A stretch of 64,000 nucleotides of DNA from Candidatus Hadersleviella danica (GCA_016711405.1 JADJSZ010000016.1:25420-89419), one strand, 5' to 3'; positions 39,996 through 49,654 are shown, numbered from the stretch's first letter. Notes: generated by a model not told the origin, from the letters alone. Numbers and translations: made by a program.

Positions 39996-40181
39996 CTAGG
40001 CCAAATGTTGCCATGCGGTCTCCTCTTCCAGCTTGTCCCAATCTTGTGCCAGTACCATTTCACTCACCAGAGCAAGGTTAAACAGTGGGTCCAGTTCTTC
40101 ATCGAGAATGGCGCTGAGGGTATCAACCAATTTGGATAGACGGGATGGGGTTTTCGTGAGAAGTTCTTCTAGCTCGTCCAT
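39996..40181 (-). CDS. Small acidic helical protein
   Basis: 61 residues (MDELEELLTKTPSRLSKLVD, then EELDPLFNLALVSEMVLAQD), predicted helical and acidic, no family recognised. The frame extends upstream through a hairpin repeat (40214-40246), but a start before 40181 would place repeat DNA in the protein. It lies upstream of the NACHT gene in the same direction. It could be a small regulator of that unit or chance; it has no clear ribosome site. Confidence 0.35.
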   Translation of the reverse strand: MDELEELLTKTPSRLSKLVDTLSAILDEELDPLFNLALVSEMVLAQDWDKLEEETAWQHLA

Positions 40182-40213
40182 GTGGATATGATACCACAGT
40201 GGGGGAGGCAAAA

Positions 40214-40246
40214 AAACGGCCGCTTCCTGTGGGGAAACGGCTGTTT
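40214..40246. repeat. Hairpin repeat AACGGCCGCTTCC, right copy
   Basis: AAACGGCCGCTTCCTGTGGGG and the following GAAACGGCTGTTT match the element at 33639-33671, both preceded by TGATACCAC. They bracket the NACHT-caspase island. Confidence 0.6.
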
Positions 40247-40457
40247 CCTCATCCACCTCCACAGCCCAAAGTCATCATCTAGCTCCTCCCTCCACCAACC
40301 AATTACCGCCTAAGCCAGATTTGAGTATGCTACAATGATTGCTGATAAATAGCGCACTTATTGAGGCGTAACCTGTTTGCTTTGGGTTACAAATTACAAG
40401 TCACCTGCCATCTATAAACCCACTCAGAAATCTCACCATTACCCTCAGGAGGCACTT

Positions 40458-41890
40458 ATGACCCAGTCCAAACTGTTTCGATTTTCCCTAACCCTGTTCT
40501 GGCCATTGCTCTTGCTCGTATTATGGTGGGGGCAAACGGCCGCCGCCCAGCCCCTCGCCAACCCCAACTTTGGCTACGGCTTTAACGTGGCCGAATGGGA
40601 TAGGGCGCGCTTAGAAGGGATGGGCTTCAACTGGATGAAAGTGTTCAACGCCCCCGGCGCGGCCGAATCGCTCCACATTCTCTTGCGCGTCGAGGCCAAC
40701 GCCAGCCACATGGGCAATTTAGACGGGTTCCGCCAAAGTATGCGCGACCTTGCCCAAAACAACGGCGCTTATATTGATGCCTACGAAATCGGCAACGAAG
40801 TCAATCTCGATGCCAGCTATGGGTGGACGGCGCCCCCCATCGCGGCCAACTACACCCAACTACTCTGCATTGCCTACGAGGAAATCAAAGCGGCCGACCC
40901 CACGGCCAAAGTGGTTTTCGGCGGGGCTTTACTGGCCAGGGCGGGTGACGGGCAATTGGGAAGGGCACGCGGACATAATGGCCTCTACCAAGACGACCGC
41001 GAGTATTTGCTGGAGATGATTACAGCCGGGCAGGCAATTGCCTCGATGGGGTGGGCTACCACAACTATGGTTTTAGTGCCGCTTACGATGCCACGCCCGA
41101 TGTGAACGGGGGCACGGCCGTCACCAACTGCGCCAACGGCTTCTGTTTCCGGGCGTGGAAAAAAATCTACGAGCGCTGATGCAAGCCAACGGCTTGGGCG
41201 AAAAACTGTGTGGACGACAGAATTTGGCTGGCTCACCGACCCCAGCGAGGAAAATTTAGCCAGTTGCCCTGAGCGACCCGGTTGGCAGGGGCGGAATGGC
41301 AAATTGTCAGCCAGCAGACACAGGCCGAGAACATGGTGGGGCGTACACCTATGCGGCCGAAAATTGGCCGTGGCTGGGCTGCCATTGGCTTCAACCTCAA
41401 CTTTAACCTTGCGGGCTATTACGATGAGTGTGAGCAGATGCGCTTTTACAGTGTGGCTGGCCGCCCGCCGAAGCCGCTTTGCGCGACATGCCCAAAGCAT
41501 ATGAGCAAATCCCCCCCGAGTTAACCGTGGCTGGCCCAAGTCAGTGGACGATTTTGCTGGCCGAAAATGCCCCCGCCGTGACCCGCACAGTAACCTACAC
41601 CCTAGCCAACACAGGCGGCGACCGGCTCACCTACACTGTCTCGGCCCGAGCCAACGGCCGAGGTCATGCCCATGTTGACGGGCACCTAACGGCCGTGCTT
41701 TCGCCGACAGAAACTGGCCGTTTTCACGGCCACCCTCACCACCATCAGCCGCACAGTGGGCGTTTACACAGGCACCCTTTCGATTGCGGTAGAAACAGCA
41801 CAGGAAGGCTTCCCCCGCCACATCCCCCTCCGCATTGTCATTGCCGAGCAAATTTACACCGCTTATTTGCCACTGGTCACACGGCCGTAA
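40458..41890 (+). pseudogene. Secreted glycosidase-like (clan GH-A) protein, multiple frameshifts
   Basis: About 475 residues in several frames. A signal peptide (FSLTLFWPLLLLVLWW, cleavage near TAAAQ) precedes a TIM-barrel-like domain beginning FGYGFNVAEWDRARLEGMGF. The clan GH-A catalytic pair is visible: acid/base Asn-Glu in AYEIGNEVNLDASYGW and nucleophile Glu in TVWTTEFGWLTDPSEENLAS. After the barrel comes a beta domain (LTVAGPSQWTILLAENAPAV, VTYTLANTGGDRLTYTV). The protein ends IYTAYLPLVTRP, the shared C-terminal tail of secreted proteins here. AGGAGG lies 6 bases before the ATG at 40458. Indels near 40930, 41030, 41150, 41200, 41300, 41470 and 41680 interrupt it. The substrate is probably a beta-glycan. 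Confidence 0.78.
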
Positions 41891-41907
41891 ATGGGCAGGG
41901 GAGAAAA

Positions 41908-41990
41908 AACCCTTTGCGTTATTGTTCTTTGCCCTTTTGCAATAAAAATTTATTGCAAAAGGGCAAAAGGGAAAGGCAAAGGGTCTTTAA
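41908..41990. repeat. Palindromic intergenic repeat, copy 2
   Basis: CCCTTTGCGTTATTGTTC and TTTGCCCTTTTGCAATAAA, then TTTATTGCAAAAGGGCAAA and GGGAAAGGCAAAGGG. It lies between convergent genes and overlaps the end of the ABC-2 permease gene by a few bases. Confidence 0.85.
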
Positions 41991-42746
41991 ATTGCTTTGC
42001 CAAACAGGAACATGGCCAGCCCCAAACTGGCCACCGTCGCCACCACCGTCACGCCCACAGCGGGGAAGAGTGATTCGACGGTTATGCCTCCCAAAAACAG
42101 CCCCATATAACTAGAAGCCAGCGAAATGGGGTTCCATTTGACCAAAGCGGGGGCGATGTTGAGCAGGAGCAACGCGAGAAGGGCAACGGCCGTCAAAATA
42201 AGCCCCCCAAAGCTCCCTTTGATAACCGCACTGGAGAGCAAAATAAAGGCCAACACAAACGCCCCAAACAGCCAAAAGCCAATCAAGGCAAAGAGCAGGT
42301 GGTCAATGACTCCGTTGCCAAATAGATAGACGGTGTAGCCATAGGCGGTGAGGGCGGCGAGGGTTAGCGCGGCCGTCCACAACAGCAAAGCGACTGTATA
42401 TTTGGCCAAAATAACGGCATGGCGCGACAAACCCTTGGTCAGCATGTTGAGCAAGGTTCCGCGCGCAATTTCGTTGGAGAGCATCCCCAAATACCAACAA
42501 AAGCACGACCATGCCCATTTGGGTCAGGTTCTTGAACAGTTGGCTGTAAGCATCCACGGCCGTTGGCTCGGGCACGGTAATGGAAACCCCTTCGATGGCC
42601 ATGCTGGCCAAAATCTCAGGGGTCAGCTTGGCCAGCAACGGACTCATCATGCCAAAGACGAAGAACACGGCCAGCAAAATAAGGGCGCGATAGCTCTTGA
42701 GGCTTTCAACCAGTTCTTTCTTCACAAAAGCGTAATAGCCTCTCAT
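41987..42746 (-). CDS. ABC-2 type transporter permease (one frameshift near 42490)
   Basis: About 250 residues over two frames with six predicted membrane helices, for example YRALILLAVFFVFGMMSPLL and TQMGMVVLLLVFG. After the break follow EIARGTLLNMLTKGLSRHAV, ALLLWTAALTLAALTAYGY, LLFALIGFWLFGAFVLAFI and LILTAVALLALLLLNIAP. The LSNEIARGTLLNMLTKGLSR cytoplasmic motif is typical of ABC-2 exporters. The ATG overlaps the stop of the ATPase gene by 4 bases (ATGA), so the two are translationally coupled. Cargo unknown. Confidence 0.88.
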
Positions 42747-43666
42747 CCTACCACCTCCAAAAACAACCCTTCCAAGGTCGGCTCTAGCACTTCATATTTC
42801 AGCACCATGAGTTGTTGGGCGGCGATGAAAGCGAGCAATTCACGGCCGTTGTGCCGCAAATCCGACACATAAACTGTCACGCCTGCCCCTTGGCGCTCAA
42901 CGCGAGAGACAAACGGCAGTTGTTCCATTTGGGCGACCAATTCGGCAATGGCTCCCTCCGCACCATCCAATTCCAGCCCAATGGCATCGCGGCGGTAGTT
43001 GCTTTTGATGTCGGCCAATTTGCCTTCTAAGACGAGCGAGCCTTGGTCTAAAACGCCAATATGGTCACAAATCCGCTCCACATCGGCCAAAATGTGGGTG
43101 GAAAAAACGACGGTCGTTTGCTCTTTGACAACGGCCAAAATATCCAAAATCGCTTTGCGGCCGATGGGGTCCAAAGCCGAGGTTGGCTCATCGCAAATCA
43201 ACAATTTGGGTTCGTTGAGCAGAGCTTGGGCAATGCCCAGCCTCTGCTTCATGCCCCGCGAAAAGCCTTGTATTTTGCGGTGGGCATCTTGGCTGAGGCC
43301 GACAGTTTCGAGCAACGCGGCCGATTTTTCTCTGATTTTGGCGGCCGACATGCCCGTAATTTCGCCACACAAACGCAAGTATTCCTTGAGGTTCATATAC
43401 CCATAATACTCGGGCACATCGGGCAAATAGCCAATGTAGCGATTGGTGGGGGTGTTGCCATAAGCCACGCGCTCGCCACAAACCGTAATTTCCCCCGCCG
43501 ATGGTTTAAGCAACCCCACAATCATCTTCATGGTGGTGGTTTTGCCCGACCCATTTTTGCCGATAAACCCAAAGACGCTGTTTTCGGGCACGGCAAAGCT
43601 CAAATCATCAATGACCTTAAAATCGCCAAACTGCTTATGCACATGGCTCAGGGTTAAAACAGCCAT
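42743..43666 (-). CDS. ABC-2 transporter ATP-binding protein
   Basis: 307 residues: Walker A GFIGKNGSGKTTTMKM (about 33-48), Q-loop region GYLPDVPEYYGYMNLKEYL, signature FSRGMKQRLGIAQAL (about 131-145), Walker B LLICDEPTSALDP (about 150-162) and switch His in FSTHIL. A C-terminal regulatory domain of about 90 residues follows, as in CcmA/NatA-like ABC-2 ATPases. The start at 43666 overlaps the stop of the upstream small gene (TGATG), with GAGGAG before it, so an upstream in-frame extension is not used. It powers the adjacent ABC-2 permease. Confidence 0.94.
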   Translation of the reverse strand: MAVLTLSHVHKQFGDFKVIDDLSFAVPENSVFGFIGKNGSGKTTTMKMIVGLLKPSAGEITVCGERVAYGNTPTNRYIGYLPDVPEYYGYMNLKEYLRLCGEITGMSAAKIREKSAALLETVGLSQDAHRKIQGFSRGMKQRLGIAQALLNEPKLLICDEPTSALDPIGRKAILDILAVVKEQTTVVFSTHILADVERICDHIGVLDQGSLVLEGKLADIKSNYRRDAIGLELDGAEGAIAELVAQMEQLPFVSRVERQGAGVTVYVSDLRHNGRELLAFIAAQQLMVLKYEVLEPTLEGLFLEVVG

Positions 43667-43866
43667 CAATCCTCTCCTCGGCCGACTGTGAAATACAAAA
43701 TGGGGCCAATCATTTGGATGAACAGCACCACCAGAATCCAAAAAATGCGGTTGCCAAAGCGGTAGTTGTCATGGCGCAGAACATGGACAAGGGCTGTAAG
43801 CGCCAAACCAATTTGGATAATCGCAATGGGAATTAAAAAGGGGAGGTATTCCGTTATTTCATTCAT
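43666..43866 (-). CDS. PLDc N-terminal-type small membrane protein
   Basis: 66 residues with two membrane helices (YLPFLIPIAIIQIGLALTAL, and IFWILVVLFIQMIGPILYFT) separated by HVLRHDNYRFGNR and ending VGRGED. This is the phospholipase D nuclease N-terminal motif (PF13396-type), frequently found as an isolated small protein next to ABC-2 exporters, where its role is unknown. The ATG at 43866 is 9 bases after AGGAG; upstream GTG or TTG starts are possible. It is the first gene of the ABC-2 operon. Confidence 0.8.
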   Translation of the reverse strand: MNEITEYLPFLIPIAIIQIGLALTALVHVLRHDNYRFGNRIFWILVVLFIQMIGPILYFTVGRGED

Positions 43867-43884
43867 CACCAATTTCTCCTATGT

Positions 43885-43960
43885 CGTTACAAATTACAGG
43901 TTACATTACAAGTGAGAGTGCCTGATGTCATCTGTAATTTGTAACCAATTTTTGTGAATT
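43885..43960. repeat. Inverted repeat GTTACAAATTACAG / CTGTAATTTGTAAC
   Basis: The two 14-base arms are complementary across about 45 bases. The GTTACAAATTACA half also occurs at 40386-40398. It lies in the leader of the ABC-2 operon. Confidence 0.6.
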
Positions 43961-43999
43961 AGCACACCTAACTCACTCCCTCAAGCACCCCTCAACCAA

Positions 44000-44040
44000 A
44001 ACGGCCGAAAAGGAACCATTCAAGTTCATCTTCGGCCGTT
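44000..44040 (-). terminator. Possible terminator after the hydrolase-cNBD gene
   Basis: AACGGCCGAA (44000-44009) pairs with TTCGGCCGTT (44031-44040) across a 21-base loop. It lies 28 bases beyond the hydrolase stop. The long loop and weak T-tract make this a modest candidate. Confidence 0.4.
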
Positions 44041-44068
44041 AGTTCTATCTATCTGATTCGCTCTGTGC

Positions 44069-45448
44069 TTATCGAACAGCTTGTTTGGCACTCTCATCCC
44101 GCTGGCGGGCGCGGCGGAACTGCCACTGAATAAACCGCACCCTGTGCGACATGGCTCGCGCCATGTTCCACAGGAAGCGGGAGCCTAGCACGGGGTCTGC
44201 CTCGCACAAATCGCGCACATGGTCGCGGTCGAGCGCCAGCACCACCGCCCCCGAATCCCCCGCCAACAAGTCGGCACTGCGCAACCCCTCATCAAAGAGG
44301 GCCAATTCACCTGTAATTTGCCCCGGCCGTAAAGTGGCCACCTTGCGAAAATTTTGCGTCCATTCGCAGGGTTGTCGGGGGTCGCTCCACACATCCACCG
44401 TGCCATCTTGGATGAGATACATCTCGCTCCCCATGTCTCGAATGTTGACAATGGTTTCGCGGGGGCAAAAATCAGGCGCTTGAACTGTGCCGCCATGCGC
44501 GTGCGCTGGGTCAAATTCAGGTCGTTGCCCACATCGGAATGGGCTAAAAATTGGGCAATCTCCTGCACCATTTGCAATTCTTCGTCGCCCACAGGTTCGG
44601 CCAAACCATCTTCGCTCAGGAAGGGCAAGCCGAGAAAGGAGGCGATGAGGCGGCGGGTGACATCCGGCCGTTCAAAGTGGGGCCAATGGCCCGCTTTGGG
44701 CAAAATACGCAAATCAGCTTGGGGCCATTCGTCGGCTATTACACCCGAATCGCGCAGGGGAACGGTGTTGTCTTCCGCGCCCCAAATGACAAGGGAGGGG
44801 ATTTCGATTTTGCCGATTCGGCCGCTTAAATTACTGGTCTGCATCGCCCGAAAACATTCGGCGCGTACCAAGCCTTGGTCAGAGCGGCGGGCATCGCTCC
44901 GCAGGCGGCTGTAATCTTGCTCGGTGATGCCTGTGCGTTCGGCGAAGGAGGCGGGGCGCATGATGCGGTCGGTGATGCCGACGACGACTCCTTCGACGGC
45001 CGTAATCAGCCGCGCCAGCCCAAACCGCTCCATAAACGTAATCGGAAAAACAACAGCGTTGATATAAGTAGAGAGCTTGCCCGTAATGGTGGGACAAATT
45101 AGCACGATACGCTCCACAAGGGCGGGGTATTTTCGGCGATGACCAACCTGGTCATGCCACCCATCGAGTGGCCAACCAAAACAACAGGGCCATCGGCCAC
45201 TTGTTCGATAAGTTCGGCCAACACATCGGCGTAATCTTCAATGGTGGTGCGCTGGGGCAGTTTGGGGGATTGGCCATAGCCGGGCAAATCTATGGCCAAC
45301 ACGCGAAAGCGTTGGCTCATCAACCCAATCAGGGGGACATGGCATACCACGAACTCGACCAACCGTGAATCATTAGGGCGACTTGTCGGTTGGGGTGTCC
45401 CGCCTCTATGACATGTATTTTTTGGTTGTTGACAGTGTAAAAAGGCAC
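44069..45448 (-). CDS. Alpha/beta hydrolase fused to a cyclic-nucleotide-binding domain (frameshifted)
   Basis: About 460 residues in three frames. N-terminal alpha/beta hydrolase: ALMIHGWSSSWYAM (oxyanion region), RVLAIDLPGYGQSPK, nucleophile elbow VVLVGHSMGGM, acid in VIWGAEDNTVPL and catalytic His in LPKAGHWPHFERPD. The C-terminal part (44069-44470) is a cNMP-binding fold: MYLIQDGTVDVWS, GQITGELALFDEGLRSADLL (the phosphate-binding cassette pattern) and VLALDRDHVRDL. Small indels lie near 44460 and 45115, and probably one near 45370. The start is a GTG at 45448. The fusion suggests an esterase or lipase-like activity controlled by a cyclic nucleotide, inferred from domains only. Confidence 0.82.
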
Positions 45449-45597
45449 GGCTTACCTTGGGGGTTACTCGAAACGCGCACAGCACGATTGATGAATTGGT
45501 TCAAATAATAAACCATGAATGGGGTAAACGGCAACCGATTGGTACATTTGGAGCCGAGGGGGTGTTCATCGTCACTCGTGGTAATTGCTGGTTGGTT

Positions 45598-45640
45598 TGT
45601 CATTCCGAACCAAGCGAGGAATCTCGAATCCCTCAAGTCT
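45598..45640. repeat. Dispersed CATTCCGAACCAAGCGAGGA-type intergenic repeat
   Basis: TCATTCCGAACCAAGCGAGG followed by AATCTCGAATCCC resembles a sequence commonly scattered between genes in Chloroflexota and other phyla. It lies in a 345-base gap that holds no gene. Confidence 0.5.
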
Positions 45641-45695
45641 CAGGAATTATTCGCGTTGCAACAGGATGGCATGGGCAAAAGCAAAAAGCGAAAAA

Positions 45696-45787
45696 CAAGT
45701 CCAAATCCCTTTGCTTTATTGTTCTTTTGCCCTTTTGCAATAAAAATTTATTGCAAAAGGGCAAAAGAGGGAAAGGGCAAAGGGTGA
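45696..45787. repeat. Palindromic intergenic repeat, copy 3
   Basis: Starts with CAAGTCCAAATCCCTTTGC as copy 1 does, continues TTATTGTTCTTTTGCCC and TTTTGCAATAAAAATTTATTG, then the complementary arm AAAAGGGCAAAAGAGGG and AAAGGGCAAAGGG. It ends 6 bases before the hmgA stop. Confidence 0.85.
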
Positions 45788-45793
45788 ATGGTC

Positions 45794-46953
45794 TTAGTGA
45801 TTCACCCAACTAAAAGGGTAGTTCAGGTCTTCGGTATCTTGCGTCATGCGGGCAATTTGGAGCGGCCGAAATGTATCCACCATCACCGCCAACTCCAAGG
45901 TCTCCTTCTTGCCAATCGAACCCTCATAGGTGCCGGGGTGCGGCCCATGCGGAATCCCATTGGGATGCACTGTCACCGAGGCGCGTTTGATGCCCTTGCG
46001 AGACATAAAATCCCCTTCGACGTAGTACAACACCTCGTCCGAATCCACATTGGAGTGATTGTAGGGGGCGGGGATGGCTTGGGGGTGGTAATCGAACAGG
46101 CGGGGCACAAAAGAGCAGACCACAAAGCCGGGGCCATCAAATGTCTGGTGGACGGGCGGCGGCTGATGCACCCGCCCCGTAATCGGCTCAAAATCTTCAA
46201 TGTTGAACGCATACGGCCAGAGATGGCCATCCCACGCCACCACATCGAGGGGGTGGTGGTGGTAAATGGCGCGGGTAATCATCCCGCGTGATTTAACCCG
46301 TACCTCAAACTCGCCCACTTCGTCATGGGGGATAAGTTCGTCGGGCGGCCGAATATCCCGCTCACAATAGGGCGAATGCTCTAAAAATTGGCCGTAGTTG
46401 TTCAGGTAACGCTTGGGCGGGTCAATGTGGCCAATGGATTCGATAACCAGCATTCGTTGCTCGCTCCCTTCGTCGGGCAACAGCCGCCAAATCACCCCTG
46501 TGGGGATGACCAGATAGTCGCCGGGGCGATAACGCAGGTTGCCATATTGGGTTTCTAAAATGCCCGTGCCATCGTGGATGAAGAGGACATCATCGCCCGC
46601 ACTGTGTTTGTACCAGTAGGACATGGCCTCGGTCGGCCGTGCCACGTACAGCACCACATCGCTGTTGCCCATGAGGGGCACGCGCCCCTCGACGGCATCG
46701 CCGTGCGCGGGAATATCGGCCGTGAAGAAGTGGCGGTGGCGCAATGGCCCTTGCTCTTCATACTCAAATGGCACTTTTTGACCACCTCGAGTTGGTGGAC
46801 GGCCGTGGGCGGGTAGAGGTGGTAGAGGATGGATTGCGCCCCTGCAAAGCCATGAATACCCATCACCTCTTCGTGGTGCAATGAGCCATCCGCCTTGCGG
46901 AACTGCGTGTGCCGCTTGTGCGGCAAATCTCCGAGTTTGTAATAAAACGTCAT
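45794..46953 (-). CDS. hmgA: Homogentisate 1,2-dioxygenase-like cupin (one frameshift near 46777)
   Basis: About 386 residues over two frames. HmgA opens the homogentisate ring in tyrosine and phenylalanine breakdown. The N-terminal piece (MTFYYKLGDLPHKRHTQFRK, then EVMGIHGFAGAQSILYHLYP) joins the rest (FEYEEQGPLRHRHFFTADIP) through a 1-base error in the T5 run at 46775-46779. The Fe site is visible as PYNHSNVDSDEVLYYVEGDF (His and Glu) and HPNGIPHGPHPGTYEGSIGK (His). The short length and wording are those of the bacterial homogentisate dioxygenase-like branch; exact substrate not proven. AGGAG lies 7 bases before the ATG at 46953. Confidence 0.88.
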
Positions 46954-47063
46954 GGGAATCTCCTGAGTGTGGGGGGAAGGGGAGAGAAGAGGAAGAGAGA
47001 AGAGAGGAGGTGTCATAGGTGGGGTTTTCTCTCTCTTCTCTACTCTCTCTTCTCTATCTCCCT

Positions 47064-48443
47064 CTATATTCTCTCAAAGTAACGTTGCCGTTCCCAGTCG
47101 GTCACGGCCGTGTCGTAGGCTTTTTGTTCGGTGCGCAGGTAGTGGGTGTAATGCGCCACCACCTCATCGCCAAATGTTTGGCGGGCAAAGTCGCTTTGGG
47201 CGAACAAATCGGTGGCCTCGCGCAGGGTATAGGGGACGCGGGGCAAATGTTGGGCGGCGTAAATATCGCCTTCAAAAATAGCGGGCGGCTCGATTTGGTT
47301 GGCGATGCCATCTAGCCCCGAGGCGAGGGCGGCTGAATAGACGAGGTAGGGGTTGCAATCGGCGCCGGGGATGCGGCACTCTATCCGCAAACTGGAGCCA
47401 CGGCCGACGACGCGGAAGCCAGCCGTGCGATTATCGTAGCTCCACGCCAAGCGCGTGGGTGCCCACGAGCCATCCACATACCGTTTGTAGGAGTTGACTG
47501 TGGGGGCGTAGCACACCATTAGCTCGGCCGCGTGGGCGATCCAGCCCCCCAAAAACCAGCGAAAGGTGTCGCTACATTGCACGGGGCCGATTTGGCCATC
47601 GCCCACAAAGGCGTTTTGGTCGTCTTGCCACAAGCTCAGGTGGATGTGACTGCTGGAGCCAGCTTGCCCCGCGAATGGTTTGGCCATAAATGTCAGGCTC
47701 AGGCCGAGGTTTTCGGCCGTTTCGCGCAAACATTGTTTGTAGAGGGTGTGTCGGTCGGCCATCTCCAAAATTTCGGCGTAGCGAATGTTGATTTCGTGTT
47801 GGCCAAGGCCCCATTCGCCCTTGGATGTTTCGACGGGAATGCCCGCATTGCGGAGATTGCGCCGGGCCACGGCCGTGAATTTCTCCTCCCGCGCCCCCTG
47901 TTGCAGGTGGTAATCCTCCAGATACCAACTGGCGGGTTGCAGGTTGGCATATCCTTTTTGGGCGGCCGTGCGGTAGCTATCCTCGAACAGGTAATACTCC
48001 AATTCGGAGCCAGCTTTGGGGGTGAAGCCCGAGGCGGCGGCGCGTTCGATTTGGCGGCGCAAAATAGTGCGCGGGGCGACAGTGGCCAATTGGTGGGTGC
48101 GTTCACTTTCCACATCGCACAGCACAATGGCGCTTTTGGTCAGCCAACTGGCTACGCGCAAAGTGGCCATGTCGGGCACAAGATGCACATCACCGTAACC
48201 GAGTTCCCAATTGGCAAAGGTGTAGCCGGGGATGGGTTCCATCTCCATGTCCACGGTGAACAAGTAGTCGCAGGCGTGGGTTCCGTGCGCGGCGACGCTC
48301 TCGAGAAAGAAATCGGCATCGAACCGTTTGCCCATTGGGCGGCCGTATAAATCGGTGAAAGCGAGCACGACGGTTTCGATATCGCCCAGCGCCACGCGCT
48401 GGCTCAGTTCGTCTAGGGTCAACATGCCGTGTATTTTGGCCAT
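47064..48443 (-). CDS. Glutamine synthetase family protein (amine ligase)
   Basis: 459 residues. N-terminal beta-grasp domain: MAKIHGMLTLDELSQRVALG, then LAFTDLYGRPMGKRFDADFF. Catalytic domain: GSELEYYLFEDSYRTAAQKG (metal-binding Glu), GLGQHEINIRYAEILEMADR, KPFAGQAGSSSHIHLSLW and NSYKRYVDGSWAPTRLAWSY. The pattern is that of the GlnA/PuuA-like ligases that condense glutamate with ammonia or an amine using ATP. It is closer to the paralogous ligases than to the housekeeping GlnA, so the amine is uncertain. The start at 48443 is set by GAGGAG just upstream; the frame is open to 48662 but that would cross the promoter region. TATAAT at 48481-48486 on this strand is a likely -10. Confidence 0.88.
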   Translation of the reverse strand: MAKIHGMLTLDELSQRVALGDIETVVLAFTDLYGRPMGKRFDADFFLESVAAHGTHACDYLFTVDMEMEPIPGYTFANWELGYGDVHLVPDMATLRVASWLTKSAIVLCDVESERTHQLATVAPRTILRRQIERAAASGFTPKAGSELEYYLFEDSYRTAAQKGYANLQPASWYLEDYHLQQGAREEKFTAVARRNLRNAGIPVETSKGEWGLGQHEINIRYAEILEMADRHTLYKQCLRETAENLGLSLTFMAKPFAGQAGSSSHIHLSLWQDDQNAFVGDGQIGPVQCSDTFRWFLGGWIAHAAELMVCYAPTVNSYKRYVDGSWAPTRLAWSYDNRTAGFRVVGRGSSLRIECRIPGADCNPYLVYSAALASGLDGIANQIEPPAIFEGDIYAAQHLPRVPYTLREATDLFAQSDFARQTFGDEVVAHYTHYLRTEQKAYDTAVTDWERQRYFERI

Positions 48444-48480
48444 AATCTCCTCTGTTAAGGGTAGGTGGGGTAATGGGCAG

Positions 48481-48486
48481 ATTATA
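48481..48486 (-). promoter_or_regulatory. Candidate -10 box for the glutamine synthetase homologue
   Basis: A perfect TATAAT on the minus strand, 38 bases upstream of the ATG. No clear -35 box. Confidence 0.35.
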
Positions 48487-48650
48487 GCATGGGCGAGAGG
48501 GGAGGGAGAGGGGAGATTACCAGCGGCCGTGTGTGTTTGCCCCAGTTTGCGATAGCTTAAAAATCTCCCCCAATGTTTGCCCAAGCCCTGCTTTGTGCTT
48601 AAATCGGTAGTGGCTAATCGTCGAATTGTCTCTTTTTTTCGTTTTTGCCC

Positions 48651-49268
48651 ATGAACGACCAAACTCTTCCGACTCGTAACCTCATTTTTTTCCTCGGTGG
48701 CATGACTTTGCTCGGGGTTTTGTTGGCTTTGCTCTTATTTGGGGGGCAATTGTGGGGCGAGGCTCCCGCTGGCACGGAGACGGCCGCTGAATTTGCCCTG
48801 CAAACCCCCGTCATCAACCAAATTCCTGTAGATAACATGGGGGCAATTCAGGTGGGCAACCCTGCGCCCCAGTTTGGATTGGCTGATTTAGAGGGCGCGG
48901 CCGTGCGCCTGCAAGATTACGCAGGGCAACCCGTTATCCTCAACTTTTGGGCGACATGGTGCGCTCCCTGCCGCCAAGAAATGCCCGAATTACAGGCATT
49001 GTACGAGGAAAAAGCGGCCGATGGCCTCGTCATTCTCGCCCTAAACCGCGAAGAAACCCCCGACCAAATCCGCCAATTCTTCTATGAGGAGATGGGGCTA
49101 ACCTTTACCCCTCTGCTCGATGAAGCGGGGGCGGTGGCCAACAGCTATGGCGTGTTTAACATGCCCACCACCTATTTTGTAGCGGGCGATGGCACCGTCG
49201 CGGCCGTGCATCGCGGCCCGCTCACCCAAGAACAATTGGCGGATTATTACGATTTGATGGTCCAGTGA
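48651..49268 (+). CDS. TlpA/ResA-like thiol-disulfide oxidoreductase
   Basis: 205 residues. One N-terminal membrane helix (LIFFLGGMTLLGVLLALLLF, about 11-30) anchors a thioredoxin-fold domain outside the membrane. The redox motif is FWATWCAPCRQEMPELQAL (Cys about 104 and 107), and the cis-Pro loop FNMPTTYFVAGDG (about 172-184) is present, as in the AhpC/TSA-Redoxin group used for cytochrome c maturation and general thiol reduction. The ATG at 48651 is used; a TTG two codons upstream is less likely. It is divergent from the glutamine synthetase homologue across about 207 bases. Confidence 0.93.
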   Translation: MNDQTLPTRNLIFFLGGMTLLGVLLALLLFGGQLWGEAPAGTETAAEFALQTPVINQIPVDNMGAIQVGNPAPQFGLADLEGAAVRLQDYAGQPVILNFWATWCAPCRQEMPELQALYEEKAADGLVILALNREETPDQIRQFFYEEMGLTFTPLLDEAGAVANSYGVFNMPTTYFVAGDGTVAAVHRGPLTQEQLADYYDLMVQ

Positions 49269-49318
49269 AGAAATGGGGACAAGGACAAGGGACGATTTTC
49301 TCTTCTCTCTCTCTTCTC

Positions 49319-49654
49319 CTATCTCCTCGGGTCAAGCCACTCATCAATATAAAGCCACCAGATGCGGGCATAGCGGAACACCCACGGGGCCGAGAGGACA
49401 ACGGCCGTACTAACCGCCGCAAAATAGTGCCACACCGTCGGCGCATTCAGCAGATAAGCCAGCAACGCCACCAACCCAATGGGCAAAGCCATGAGCAAAT
49501 AGCCCAAAAAGATAGACATGGCAAAAAAGCCTTCCTCGCGAGCAAAGCGAATGGCACACTGGGGGCACTGCTCATTCATGCCCCAAAACGAGTGAAAAAT
49601 TTTAGCCCTGCCACAATGTGGGCAAAGCCCGCGCAAAAACATCATCAAACGCAT
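49319..49654 (-). CDS. DUF983 family membrane protein
   Basis: 111 residues. Two Cys-x-x-Cys pairs (GLCPHCGRAKIFHSFW, and NEQCPQCAIRFAREEGFFAM) likely bind one metal ion in a cytosolic knuckle, followed by two membrane helices (LGYLLMALPIGLVALLAYLL and WHYFAAVSTAVVLSAPWVF). The CPxCGxG...F and C-x-x-C pattern defines DUF983. Function unknown; such proteins are widespread in bacteria. Convergent with the TlpA-like gene and flanked by GTTAGTA heptamer repeats on the upstream side. Confidence 0.88.
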   Translation of the reverse strand: MRLMMFLRGLCPHCGRAKIFHSFWGMNEQCPQCAIRFAREEGFFAMSIFLGYLLMALPIGLVALLAYLLNAPTVWHYFAAVSTAVVLSAPWVFRYARIWWLYIDEWLDPRR

